Shown here: one piece after another, positions 1 to 5,443 of the stretch
How the letters are laid out: each line of letters begins with the position of its first letter
Position numbering within the stretch: position 1 is the stretch's first letter
Assembly: GCA_026389745.1 (NCBI GenBank)
Contig: JAPLHG010000023.1
Span: 5,734 to 11,176, forward strand
DNA length: 5,443 bases
Direction of reading: 5' to 3'
Source of the DNA: Chloroflexota bacterium
GTDB taxonomy: Bacteria; Chloroflexota; Dehalococcoidia; Dehalococcoidales; Fen-1064
The notes under the pieces: generated by a model
Told to the model about the DNA's origin: nothing
The model's input: the letters and a program-made list of their open reading frames with translations, nothing else
The model's database searches: none
Translations under genes and position numbers: made by a program

Positions 1-2034
1 AGGAGAGAGTGCCAGAGGCCATTTTAATAATACCGGTATTAGAGATAGTCCAGCGATGGGCACGTGGACAGCCAGAATGTAAGCCATGGCTTTTCTCAGG
101 TTATCGTAGATACGTCTGCCTAATTTTATAGCTTTAACAATGGAGGAAAAATCATCGTCCAATAAAACTAAAGCGCTGGCTTCTCTGGCAACATCAGTGC
201 CTCTACCGCCCATGGCGATGCCAATATCTGCGGATTTTAAGGCGGGTGCGTCATTTACACCATCACCGGTCATAGAAACAATTTCGCCATTATCTTTGAA
301 GGCATTGACGAGCCGGAGTTTCTGTTCCGGGACTACTCGAGCAAATATGTTGACCTTCTTAATGCGTTCTTTTAGTTCCTCATCACTCATATTGTCCATC
401 TCTGTGCCGGTGAGAACCGCATCAGGTTTCAACCCAATCTGGCGGGCAATATATTGGGCGGTAACTGGATAATCACCGGTAATCATTGCCACCCTGATAC
501 CGGCTCTATAACACTCTTCGATGGCATCCGGAACAGTGGGACGTATGGGGTCTGCAAAACCCACGAGCCCCAGGAATTGAAAATTAAAGTCGTGCTGTTC
601 ATCGGGCAGAGAGCTCTGTTTGAATCTTGCTCTGGCGACACCCAGAATCCTCAGCCCGTCACCCGCCATAACACTTATCTGTTTTGCTATATCCCGTGTT
701 TGTGCTTCACTCAGATGGCAGAGGTCAATAATCGCCTCTGGCGCGCCCTTAGCCGCAATAATATAATCCTCACCACTGGGAGATTTCCAGATGCGTGAAA
801 TAGACAGGAGTACTCTCGATAGAGGGTATTCTTTCATAAACATCCAATCACTATGCAGGTGTTCTGTAAGATCTTGATAATGGGTGCCCAATTCTTTAAG
901 GGCCTTCTCCATTGGGTCGAAGGGATTAGTCTGGCTGGCAAGAATACTGAATTCAATCAGTTGGTGGAATTTTTCCGGGGGGGCTTCGGGGATATTAAAA
1001 TTCACACTTAATGTCTCACCAGCAACGAATATTCTGTTTACCGACATACGGTTGAGAGTAAGCGTACCCGTCTTATCCACACACAGGACTGTATTTGAAC
1101 CCAGGGCTTCTATAGCTGATGTACGGCGGGTCAGCACATTACTCTTAGAAATCCGCCAGGCACCCAGAGCCATAAAGACAGTGAGTACCACAGGGAATTC
1201 TTCCGGTAAAAGAGCCATTGCCAGAGTAATACTCGCTAGGAAACCATCAAGCCAGTTGCCTACGGTCAGACCATATACAATGGCCATCACCAAGCAGAGT
1301 GATAATCCTATAATCGCTACGTTTCGAACGATACGGCTTGTTTCCTTCTGTAATAAGGTCTCTCCTGAATTTACGGTTTGGAGTGACTTGCCAATCTTAC
1401 CAAATTCTGTGTGTATGCCTGTGCCAAGGACTCGGACAATTCCCAACCCACTGACAACCAGTGTCCCCGAGTAAACGAAATGAGAATTATCACCGCCGGG
1501 GCGGCCCATTTCAGAAGATTCGTCGCCCTCCTCTTTATAAACAGGGACGGACTCCCCGGTGAGGATGGATTCTTCAATCATCAGGTTATTACAGGAAAGT
1601 ACAACTCCGTCAGCCGGCACTCTATCCCCTTCGGATAAAACAATAATATCGTCACGGACAACCTCACGACCGGCAATTCTCCTTGTCGTTCCATCACGTA
1701 TAACCATAGCGCGTGGGCTGGACAGGTCACGCAATGCCTCAAGAGTACGCTCCGTTTTGTGTTCCTGATAGAGAGTAATGCCAATGATGACAAAAACAAA
1801 TCCAAGCAGCATCGATGCTTCCTGAATATCACCCACAGCCATGTAGATGATGCCACTGGCAATAAGTAGTAATAACATCGGTTCGCGGAGAACACTGAGC
1901 GCAATGGCGAAGAAACTGCGTTTCTTCACAGAAGGGATTTCATTGAAGCCTTCACGCACCAGTTTTCCAGCGGCTTCCTTTTCGGAGAGGCCAGAAATGC
2001 GACTGACATCGTTTAAGTCAAATCTGTTAGTCAA
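1..2034 (-). CDS. Cation-transporting P-type ATPase (P2-like), partial: N-terminal 678 codons, C-terminus beyond the window
   Basis: An uninterrupted reading frame encodes a membrane pump that moves a cation across the cytoplasmic membrane at the expense of ATP. Visible in order are a cation-ATPase N-terminal domain (about residues 5-40), a first transmembrane pair (about 45-100), the actuator loop with TGES (159-162), the TM3-TM4 pair with the ion-site motif PEEFP (277-281), the phosphorylation motif DKTGT with aspartate 320, the nucleotide-binding KGAPE (429-433), MITGD (517-521) and the hinge TGDGVNDAP (589-597). The frame leaves the window within TM5, so the last membrane helices, which would fix the ion, are missing. 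PEEFP rather than the PEGLP of SERCA-type calcium pumps marks a bacterial subgroup whose substrate I cannot assign; the absence of a CPC-type motif argues against a heavy-metal P1B pump. The start is TTG at 2034: it has GGGGAG eight bases upstream, an in-frame TGA lies further upstream, and no ATG or GTG intervenes. The family assignment is firm; the substrate (calcium or another cation) is open. Confidence 0.93.
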   Translation of the reverse strand, partial: MTNRFDLNDVSRISGLSEKEAAGKLVREGFNEIPSVKKRSFFAIALSVLREPMLLLLIASGIIYMAVGDIQEASMLLGFVFVIIGITLYQEHKTERTLEALRDLSSPRAMVIRDGTTRRIAGREVVRDDIIVLSEGDRVPADGVVLSCNNLMIEESILTGESVPVYKEEGDESSEMGRPGGDNSHFVYSGTLVVSGLGIVRVLGTGIHTEFGKIGKSLQTVNSGETLLQKETSRIVRNVAIIGLSLCLVMAIVYGLTVGNWLDGFLASITLAMALLPEEFPVVLTVFMALGAWRISKSNVLTRRTSAIEALGSNTVLCVDKTGTLTLNRMSVNRIFVAGETLSVNFNIPEAPPEKFHQLIEFSILASQTNPFDPMEKALKELGTHYQDLTEHLHSDWMFMKEYPLSRVLLSISRIWKSPSGEDYIIAAKGAPEAIIDLCHLSEAQTRDIAKQISVMAGDGLRILGVARARFKQSSLPDEQHDFNFQFLGLVGFADPIRPTVPDAIEECYRAGIRVAMITGDYPVTAQYIARQIGLKPDAVLTGTEMDNMSDEELKERIKKVNIFARVVPEQKLRLVNAFKDNGEIVSMTGDGVNDAPALKSADIGIAMGGRGTDVAREASALVLLDDDFSSIVKAIKLGRRIYDNLRKAMAYILAVHVPIAGLSLIPVLLKWPLALSP

Positions 2035-2042
2035 ATGTTGTT

Positions 2043-2048
2043 CTCCCC
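2043..2048 (-). promoter_or_regulatory. Ribosome binding site that decides the TTG start of the ATPase
   Basis: The minus strand reads GGGGAG, then eight bases, then TTG at 2034. Since no ATG or GTG occurs in frame between the upstream TGA stop and this TTG, this site fixes the start codon. Confidence 0.7.
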
Positions 2049-2067
2049 AAAGGGTCTTCGACCCAAA

Positions 2068-2095
2068 ATTATATGGTATATAATCATATTGTCAG
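2068..2095 (-). promoter_or_regulatory. Sigma70-like promoter of the ATPase gene
   Basis: On the minus strand a -35 element CTGACA (2090-2095; one mismatch to TTGACA) is followed after 16 bases by a perfect -10 TATAAT (2068-2073). Transcription would start near 2061, giving a leader of roughly 27 bases before the TTG start. The surroundings are AT-rich, which makes chance TATAAT matches more likely, but the position relative to the gene fits well. Confidence 0.6.
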
Positions 2096-2125
2096 TAACT
2101 ACTATATTTTTATATAAATTTATAC

Positions 2126-2161
2126 AAAAACCCCCGCAGGACACTCAGTCCCGCGGGGGTT
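2126..2161 (-). terminator. Strong intrinsic (Rho-independent) terminator, minus strand
   Basis: A 9-base-pair stem AACCCCCGC/GCGGGGGTT (2129-2137 with 2153-2161) continues past one A/C mismatch into GGAC/GTCC around a 5-base loop. On the minus strand it runs into five T (2126-2130) and then AT-rich sequence; on the plus strand no T-run follows, so it acts on leftward transcripts. No coding gene ends here: it lies just upstream of the ATPase promoter. It therefore ends either a small RNA or a transcript from the intergenic region, or works as an attenuator for a longer ATPase transcript. Confidence 0.8.
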
Positions 2162-2213
2162 AGTACCCTACTGCAATAGCCCGACATCTCTTGTTAGATA
2201 GCCTGTTCCAAGT
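2126..2213 (-). ncRNA. Putative ~90-nt small RNA or regulatory leader upstream of the ATPase
   Basis: The stretch is bounded by a promoter-like sequence (2221-2250) and a strong terminator (2126-2161), both on the minus strand, and has no credible open reading frame. Inside it, short pairings are possible: ATCT/AGAT near the 5' part, AGTA-GGG-TACT (2162-2172), and GGGT-ACTA-ACCC, whose ACCC arm overlaps the start of the terminator stem and so could compete with it. The sequence GGCTAT occurs once and GGGCTAT once, a short direct repeat. I do not recognise a known RNA family: the conserved boxes of the manganese (yybP-ykoY) and M-box aptamers, which precede some cation ATPases, are not evident. 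It could be a free small RNA, an attenuated leader of the ATPase, or a chance arrangement. Confidence 0.35.
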
Positions 2214-2220
2214 AAAAAAC

Positions 2221-2250
2221 ATTTTACTTTAGCCAGTATTACCCTGTCAA
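2221..2250 (-). promoter_or_regulatory. Promoter-like sequence driving the putative small RNA
   Basis: The minus strand carries a perfect -35 TTGACA (2245-2250), an 18-base spacer and a -10 TAAAAT (2221-2226; one mismatch). Predicted transcription starts near 2213-2215 and would reach the terminator at 2126 after about 90 bases. Confidence 0.5.
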
Positions 2251-2373
2251 ACTATTGCTCTCATCTGTTTAATACAATCTCTACATTCCACGGCATCGCC
2301 CTATACAGGAAAGGGGTAATGTGAGTTATTTCCTTCTTAAAGTCTTTTTTCGGAGTATCGTACATGTGTAGAC

Positions 2374-2438
2374 TGCTGAAAAGGTACATTACACCAGCTC
2401 CCTCCTTTAGAAGGGGGGGGGGGGGGGGTATTTCAGCA
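2374..2438. repeat. 65-base palindrome-ended element with a 16-G run (MITE- or REP-like)
   Basis: Perfect 8-base inverted ends TGCTGAAA (2374-2381) and TTTCAGCA (2431-2438) flank a segment containing an inner imperfect palindrome CCCTCCTTT-AG-AAGGGGG followed by further G, in all 16 consecutive G (2413-2428). C-rich/AAAGG palindromes of this style are familiar as dispersed intergenic repeats in several bacterial phyla. No transposase is nearby. A second copy cannot be seen in this window, so mobility or repetition is inferred only. Confidence 0.4.
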
Positions 2439-2549
2439 TTCTCATATAGGAAAATGGTTAATGTTTTCGCCGCTTTAGATATCATCGCGGTGATGCACTT
2501 TGACCAGGAATGACAACACTATTGGAAAAGGAGAATAGCTGTCGGATAT

Positions 2550-2579
2550 TTAACTGAACAATACGAGGGGTATTATAAT
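2550..2579 (+). promoter_or_regulatory. Likely promoter of the phosphofructokinase-aldolase operon
   Basis: A -35-like TTAACT (2550-2555; four of six consensus bases), an 18-base spacer and a perfect -10 TATAAT (2574-2579) would start transcription near 2586, leaving a leader of about 115 bases. A second perfect TATAAT (2591-2596) follows without a good -35 element. The area is AT-rich, so which of the two is used is uncertain. Confidence 0.45.
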
Positions 2580-2597
2580 ATTTGATGAATTATAATA
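2571..2597. promoter_or_regulatory. AT-rich inverted repeat over the operon promoter (possible operator)
   Basis: Perfect 9-base arms TATTATAAT (2571-2579) and ATTATAATA (2589-2597) are separated by 9 bases. The first arm contains the proposed -10 and the second the alternative -10. The layout is that of a repressor site, but AT-richness makes a chance palindrome plausible. Confidence 0.3.
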
Positions 2598-2604
2598 TAA
2601 TAAT

Positions 2605-2691
2605 TTACTGACACTGCAAGGGTAAAACACTTGGCGCTTCAAAGCGGAGTAGCACTCTTGATTTCTTCAGTAGTTAAGTAATTGTCAGCAA
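2605..2691 (+). other. Possible structured 5' leader of the phosphofructokinase mRNA
   Basis: TTACTGACA (2605-2613) can pair with TGTCAGCAA (2683-2691) over nine positions with one mismatch, closing an 87-base domain that ends directly at the ribosome binding site. Inside are the small hairpins CAAG/CTTG (2617-2620 with 2630-2633) and CGCT-TCAA-AGCG (2635-2646). No known riboswitch consensus is recognised. Pairing alone does not establish function. Confidence 0.25.
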
Positions 2692-2697
2692 AGGGGA
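2691..2697 (+). promoter_or_regulatory. Ribosome binding site of phosphofructokinase
   Basis: AAGGGGA lies four bases before the ATG at 2702 within the purine-rich run AAAGGGGAAAGA, and supports that start. Confidence 0.6.
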
Positions 2698-2701
2698 AAG
2701 A

Positions 2702-3811
2702 ATGAGAAAAAATCGGATAGGTGTTCTTACAGGGGGTGGGGACTGCGCCGGACTGAACCCCGCCATCAAATGGGTGGTAAAGACCGCTTTAGATGAGCGG
2801 CTTATGGTGGGAAGAAGGAAACAGTGTGAAGTTGTCGGCATCAGAGATGGATGGGAAGGATTGATTAATATTGAATCATCTATCGTACCCCTTAATGCGA
2901 ATATTGTCAGAACGTGGGATAGATATGGGGGTACCATGCTTGGGACCTCCCGTACAAATCCATATAATCTCAAGAATAATTGCTCTAGAGTAGTGTTAAC
3001 CAACATAGAAAAGCTTGAGTTAGATTCACTTGTAGTTATCGGCGGCGATGACACACTTAGTGTTGCCCTTAAATTATCCCAGGAAGGGGTGAAAATCGTC
3101 GGTATCCCCAAAACAATTGACAAGGACCTCTGCGAAACCGACTATACTCTTGGTTTTGAGACTGCTGTAGAGGTTATTACCGAAGAGGTTGACCGGTTGA
3201 GAACCACCGCCGGTTCCCACAAGAGGATATTTGTGGTGGAGACAATGGGGAGAGACGCTGGTTGGTTAGCCCTAGAGGGAGGAGAATCAAGCGGCGCCTT
3301 CATCATACTCATACCGGAATGTGATTTTTCTATTGAAAGAGTAAATGCGCTGGTCACAGAAGCGAGAAGTGCCGGTACCAGGTATGAAATCATCGTCGTG
3401 GCGGAAGGAGCTAAGCCAATAGGAGGAACTCAATTTATCAGAGAAACCGGCGAGGATTCTTTCGGACACAAACGCCTCGGTGGGATTGCCGAGTTGCTGG
3501 CGGCAGAAATTCAGCAATCCACGAAAATAGAGACTCGTAGTATAAATCTGAGCCATCTGCAAAGGGGTGGGACTCCCTGTGCTTATGACCGTAGAATGGG
3601 CCGGTATTTTGGTATTGCTGCAGTTGACCTGCTAGCGCACAACGAGTTTGGTATGATGGTCTGCTACCGAAATGGCAAGATTACCAGTTCACCATTTGAA
3701 AACGTAATCGGTAGGATGAATTGCGTAGATATCGAAACGCAGTACGATGTGGAAAGATATAACGGACGCCATACCATTATTGGCAAGGAAGTACGCTCCA
3801 GAAAAGTATAA
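2702..3811 (+). CDS. 6-phosphofructokinase, PFK-A family, probably pyrophosphate-dependent
   Basis: The 369-residue cytosolic enzyme phosphorylates fructose-6-phosphate to fructose-1,6-bisphosphate. The full set of PFK-A motifs is present: phosphoryl-donor loop GGGDCAGLN (11-19), LGTSRTNP (80-87), GGDDT (114-118), PKTIDKD (136-142) with catalytic aspartate 140, the MGRDAGW substrate loop (182-188), IPE (204-206), AEGA (234-237) and LSHLQRGGTPCAYDR (283-297). Aspartate 117 and lysine 137 stand where E. coli PfkA has Gly104 and Gly124; established work on the family ties Asp/Lys at these sites to PPi instead of ATP as donor. That would make the step reversible. Lysine 141 replaces the usual asparagine of TIDND, which is odd. 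Length is near that of PPi-type and mixed-substrate members and longer than the ~320 of E. coli PfkA. AAGGGGAAAG just before the ATG supports the start. The next gene's first possible ATG overlaps its stop (TAATG). Family is certain; donor is inferred from two residues. Confidence 0.95.
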   Translation: MRKNRIGVLTGGGDCAGLNPAIKWVVKTALDERLMVGRRKQCEVVGIRDGWEGLINIESSIVPLNANIVRTWDRYGGTMLGTSRTNPYNLKNNCSRVVLTNIEKLELDSLVVIGGDDTLSVALKLSQEGVKIVGIPKTIDKDLCETDYTLGFETAVEVITEEVDRLRTTAGSHKRIFVVETMGRDAGWLALEGGESSGAFIILIPECDFSIERVNALVTEARSAGTRYEIIVVAEGAKPIGGTQFIRETGEDSFGHKRLGGIAELLAAEIQQSTKIETRSINLSHLQRGGTPCAYDRRMGRYFGIAAVDLLAHNEFGMMVCYRNGKITSSPFENVIGRMNCVDIETQYDVERYNGRHTIIGKEVRSRKV

Positions 3812-5184
3812 TGAATTTCGGATTATTCTGGACAGGAAGGAATGAAGTGATGAATCGAAACAGTTCAAAAGATAAAATGGATTCCGAAAAGGAGACAGAA
3901 AACCACAGAATGAGCAAAGGCACATCCGTGCTACCGGGCGAGATTGATGCTTTGGTGAAAGATGCCGTCTTCGGTACTGATGATGCCAGGGAAAATAGCC
4001 GGCAGAAAATCCGACAACTGGCTTTGGCACAAGGTGTTATTCCAGCGAGCATTGATGGCCTTTACCAAGCGGCTGGCAAAGGACTATACTCTGGCATCAC
4101 TGCCCCAGCAACAAACATCCGTGGTATTACCTATGATGTAGCGAGAGCGATGTTTAGTGCCGCTATGAAGGACAAAGTTGGCGCTTTTATTTTTGAAATT
4201 GCTCGTTCCGAGATAGGTTATACGTTACAAAGACCGGATGAGTACGCCGTTTGTATACTGGCGGCGGCAATCCGTGAGGGATACAGAGGACCAGTTTTTA
4301 TTCAAGGAGACCATTTCCAGGTTAACCGCCAGAAATACAGTTTGTCACCGGAACAAGAATTATTCGCTATCAAAGAACTAATACGCGAAGCTGTGAGCGC
4401 GGGCTTTCTTAATATCGACATTGATGCCTCTACCCTCGTTGATATGGAAAGGCAAGCCATAGAAGAACAGCAGGAAGAAAATTGCCGGGTTACGGCTGAA
4501 ATGACCAAGTTTATGCGGGAGATTGCGCCGAAAGGGATAACTATCTCGGTCGGCGGCGAAATAGGAGAAGTCGGCGGGCGCAACAGTACGGTGGCAGACT
4601 TGCGAGCCTTTATGAAGGGATACCTCAAAATTCTTGGGCCAAATGTCAGGGGAATTTCCAAAATCAGTGTCCAGACCGGGACAACTCATGGCGGAGTAGT
4701 TCTGCCTGACGGCTCAATGGCAAAAGTTGAAATTGATTTCAAAGTTTTGAAGGAGCTATCTCTTGTATCACGAAAGGAATTTGGTTTGGGCGGAGCCGTT
4801 CAGCACGGGGCCTCTACCCTTCCCGATGATGCTTTTGACATGTTCCCACAGGAGGAAACGGTGGAAGTGCATCTGGCTACCGGATTCCAAAACATTATTC
4901 TGGACAGCCCCATTTTCCCCCAAGAACTACGGGACAGAGTTCACAAGCTTCTTCTGGAGAAATATGCAGATGAGAGGAAGCCAAAGGACACTGAGGAGCA
5001 ATTCATTTACAAGACCCGGAAGAAAGCCTTCGGCGATTTCAAGAAGGAAATGTGGAATCTGCCGGAGGCAAACCTGAAGGGGATAAGAGATACACTTGAA
5101 GAGCGCTTCTCCCTGTTATTCCATAAGTTAAAAGTTACAAACACAGTGGTCATGGTGAACAAGTTCGTAAATTATAAATCCTGA
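3811..5184 (+). CDS. Class II (zinc-dependent) fructose-bisphosphate aldolase family protein, long form
   Basis: This cytosolic protein very probably splits, or condenses to form, fructose-1,6-bisphosphate from glyceraldehyde-3-phosphate and dihydroxyacetone phosphate, using a bound zinc ion. Class II features are visible (numbering from 3811): GDHFQVN (166-172) with the aspartate-histidine pair of the catalytic and metal site, GGEIGEVGG (248-256) for the acidic ligand region, TTHGG (291-295) and VQHGAST (330-336), which correspond to the two later metal-binding histidines and the phosphate-binding loop. At 457 residues (444 from the inner start) it is much longer than the usual 285-360; the extra length is a charged N-terminal tail and a lysine/glutamate-rich helical C-terminus (about 380-457). 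The ATG at 3811 overlaps the upstream stop, but the ATG at 3850 (residue 14) has AGGAAGG nine bases before it and is the likelier start; an in-frame GTG at 3847 is also possible. Its place directly after phosphofructokinase supports the fructose-bisphosphate role; tagatose- or another ketose-bisphosphate specificity cannot be excluded. Confidence 0.88.
   Translation: MNFGLFWTGRNEVMNRNSSKDKMDSEKETENHRMSKGTSVLPGEIDALVKDAVFGTDDARENSRQKIRQLALAQGVIPASIDGLYQAAGKGLYSGITAPATNIRGITYDVARAMFSAAMKDKVGAFIFEIARSEIGYTLQRPDEYAVCILAAAIREGYRGPVFIQGDHFQVNRQKYSLSPEQELFAIKELIREAVSAGFLNIDIDASTLVDMERQAIEEQQEENCRVTAEMTKFMREIAPKGITISVGGEIGEVGGRNSTVADLRAFMKGYLKILGPNVRGISKISVQTGTTHGGVVLPDGSMAKVEIDFKVLKELSLVSRKEFGLGGAVQHGASTLPDDAFDMFPQEETVEVHLATGFQNIILDSPIFPQELRDRVHKLLLEKYADERKPKDTEEQFIYKTRKKAFGDFKKEMWNLPEANLKGIRDTLEERFSLLFHKLKVTNTVVMVNKFVNYKS
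3834..3840 (+). promoter_or_regulatory. Ribosome binding site favouring an inner aldolase start at 3850
   Basis: AGGAAGG lies nine bases before ATG 3850 and six before the in-frame GTG 3847. The outer ATG at 3811 has only weak purine-rich sequence upstream and would depend on translational coupling through TAATG. Confidence 0.55.
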
Positions 5185-5206
5185 TACGGATTCCGGGAAT
5201 CTCAGG
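5180..5206 (+). other. Hairpin spanning the aldolase stop codon
   Basis: CCTGA (5180-5184, containing the TGA stop) pairs with TCAGG (5202-5206); after a 4-base bulge, GATTC pairs with GAATC around a CGG loop. No T-run follows, so it is not a canonical intrinsic terminator, though it could protect the 3' end of the mRNA. Confidence 0.35.
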
Positions 5207-5300
5207 CAATCAAATAGCTGCGGTGCACCTCTCTGTAGTGGCTTGCCACGAAACGTGTGCGGAAAGCTTATTAAGCTATCGGGATAAATAACATGCCTCC

Positions 5301-5328
5301 TTCAGAACTCCGCTCTACTAGTTCTGAA
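5301..5328. repeat. Perfect 9-base inverted repeat downstream of the operon
   Basis: TTCAGAACT (5301-5309) and AGTTCTGAA (5320-5328) are separated by 10 bases. The distal arm is followed by TTCGTCT rather than a run of T, so it is at best a weak terminator for the operon; it could also be a protein-binding site. Confidence 0.4.
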
Positions 5329-5344
5329 TTCGTCTCAGCCCGTA

Positions 5345-5402
5345 TTGCCTCATAATAACTGTTACCGAAGAGGTAATGGTTGCCTCATAAATACTGTTAC
5401 CG
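5345..5402. repeat. Imperfect 23-base direct repeat, two copies at a 35-base period
   Basis: TTGCCTCATAATAACTGTTACCG (5345-5367) recurs at 5380-5402 with two mismatches (TA swapped to AT). The 12 bases between them include GGTAA, which can pair with TTACC of the first copy. Only two copies are visible before the edge region changes character, so this is not a CRISPR array; it may be paired binding sites or the remnant of a tandem repeat. Confidence 0.6.
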
Positions 5403-5425
5403 TAGTGTCTTTATTATTGGCACTA
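5403..5425. other. Small hairpin near the right edge
   Basis: TAGTGTC (5403-5409) pairs with GGCACTA (5419-5425), with one G-T wobble, around a 9-base AT-only loop. It directly follows the second direct-repeat copy. No T-run follows and its role is unknown. Confidence 0.3.
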
Positions 5426-5443
5426 TCCTATCACCGGGATGGC

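Larger units (their letters stand above)
5185..5443. other. Noncoding downstream region
   Basis: I checked both strands: the minus-strand frames entering from the right edge all close within about 40 bases, and plus-strand ATGs open only very short frames. Besides the inverted and direct repeats listed separately, small perfect hairpins GTGG-CTTG-CCAC (5238-5249), CACG-AAA-CGTG (5247-5257) and the palindrome AGCTTA-T-TAAGCT occur. No tRNA or rRNA signature is seen. Confidence 0.6.

Noticed and set aside
140..1474. Plus-strand open frames of about 110-196 codons across the left third
   Set aside because: They lie opposite the P-type ATPase, whose motifs are continuous on the minus strand; their translations are serine-rich and show no family features.
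2126..2161. Terminator for the pfk-aldolase operon or for a plus-strand gene
   Set aside because: The T-run follows the stem only on the minus strand, and no plus-strand gene ends upstream.
2126..2213. Known manganese (yybP-ykoY) or M-box riboswitch ahead of the ATPase
   Set aside because: The conserved boxes I know for these aptamers are not recognisable, and the segment is too short for an M-box.
2261..2485. Minus-strand 74-codon open frame in the intergenic region
   Set aside because: It reads through the 16-C run as a proline string and across the palindromic element, has no Shine-Dalgarno before its ATG, and resembles no family; typical of spurious translation of intergenic repeats.
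2510..2557. 15-codon plus-strand open frame that could be a leader peptide
   Set aside because: The AGGA before its ATG is immediately adjacent rather than properly spaced, it lies upstream of the proposed promoter, and it has no run of a regulatory amino acid.
3142..4052. Minus-strand open frames of 83-113 codons opposite phosphofructokinase and the start of the aldolase
   Set aside because: They are shadows of genes with complete conserved motifs on the plus strand; no ribosome sites or family features.
4302..5077. Other open frames overlapping the aldolase on both strands
   Set aside because: They coincide with a clearly coding frame carrying the class II aldolase metal-site motifs, and their translations look non-biological.
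5345..5402. CRISPR-like pair of repeats
   Set aside because: Only two imperfect copies with a 12-base gap, far shorter than a normal spacer, and no cas genes in the window.

Overview
The window holds three protein-coding genes in a divergent arrangement. On the left, on the minus strand, is the N-terminal 678 codons of a P-type (P2-like) cation-transporting ATPase, whose C-terminal end runs off the left edge. On the right, on the plus strand, is a tight two-gene operon of a PFK-A family phosphofructokinase with pyrophosphate-type active-site residues and a long, divergent class II (zinc) fructose-bisphosphate-type aldolase. Downstream are about 260 bases of noncoding DNA with short repeats.

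Organism: moderate GC content, Shine-Dalgarno-led starts and sigma70-like promoters show a bacterium. The pairing of a PPi-type phosphofructokinase with an aldolase, and the intergenic 'CCCCCTTCTAAAGGAGGG'-type palindrome, would suit an anaerobe such as a member of the Chloroflexota (Dehalococcoidia/Anaerolineae). That placement is a low-confidence impression from family resemblance, not a measurement.

Layout: 1-2034 (minus) ATPase, with a TTG start, a good ribosome site and a promoter at 2068-2095. 2035-2701 is a 667-base divergent intergenic region. It contains the ATPase promoter, a strong minus-strand intrinsic terminator (2126-2161) preceded by its own promoter-like sequence (2221-2250), so a putative ~90-nt small RNA or leader lies between them. 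It also contains a 65-base element with 8-base inverted ends around a run of 16 G, and an AT-rich inverted repeat over the likely phosphofructokinase promoter, followed by a leader with possible secondary structure. 2702-3811 is phosphofructokinase and 3811-5184 (or 3850-5184) is aldolase, overlapping by one base (TAATG). 5185-5443 is noncoding, with several hairpins and a 23-base imperfect direct repeat.

How they work together: phosphofructokinase makes fructose-1,6-bisphosphate and the aldolase splits it (or both run backwards in gluconeogenesis). A PPi-linked phosphofructokinase makes the pair freely reversible. The ATPase is a separate, divergently transcribed ion-homeostasis gene with no evident functional tie to the sugar-phosphate operon. 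No clearly novel system is visible. The best candidates for something undescribed are the putative small RNA upstream of the ATPase and the structured leader of the glycolytic operon.
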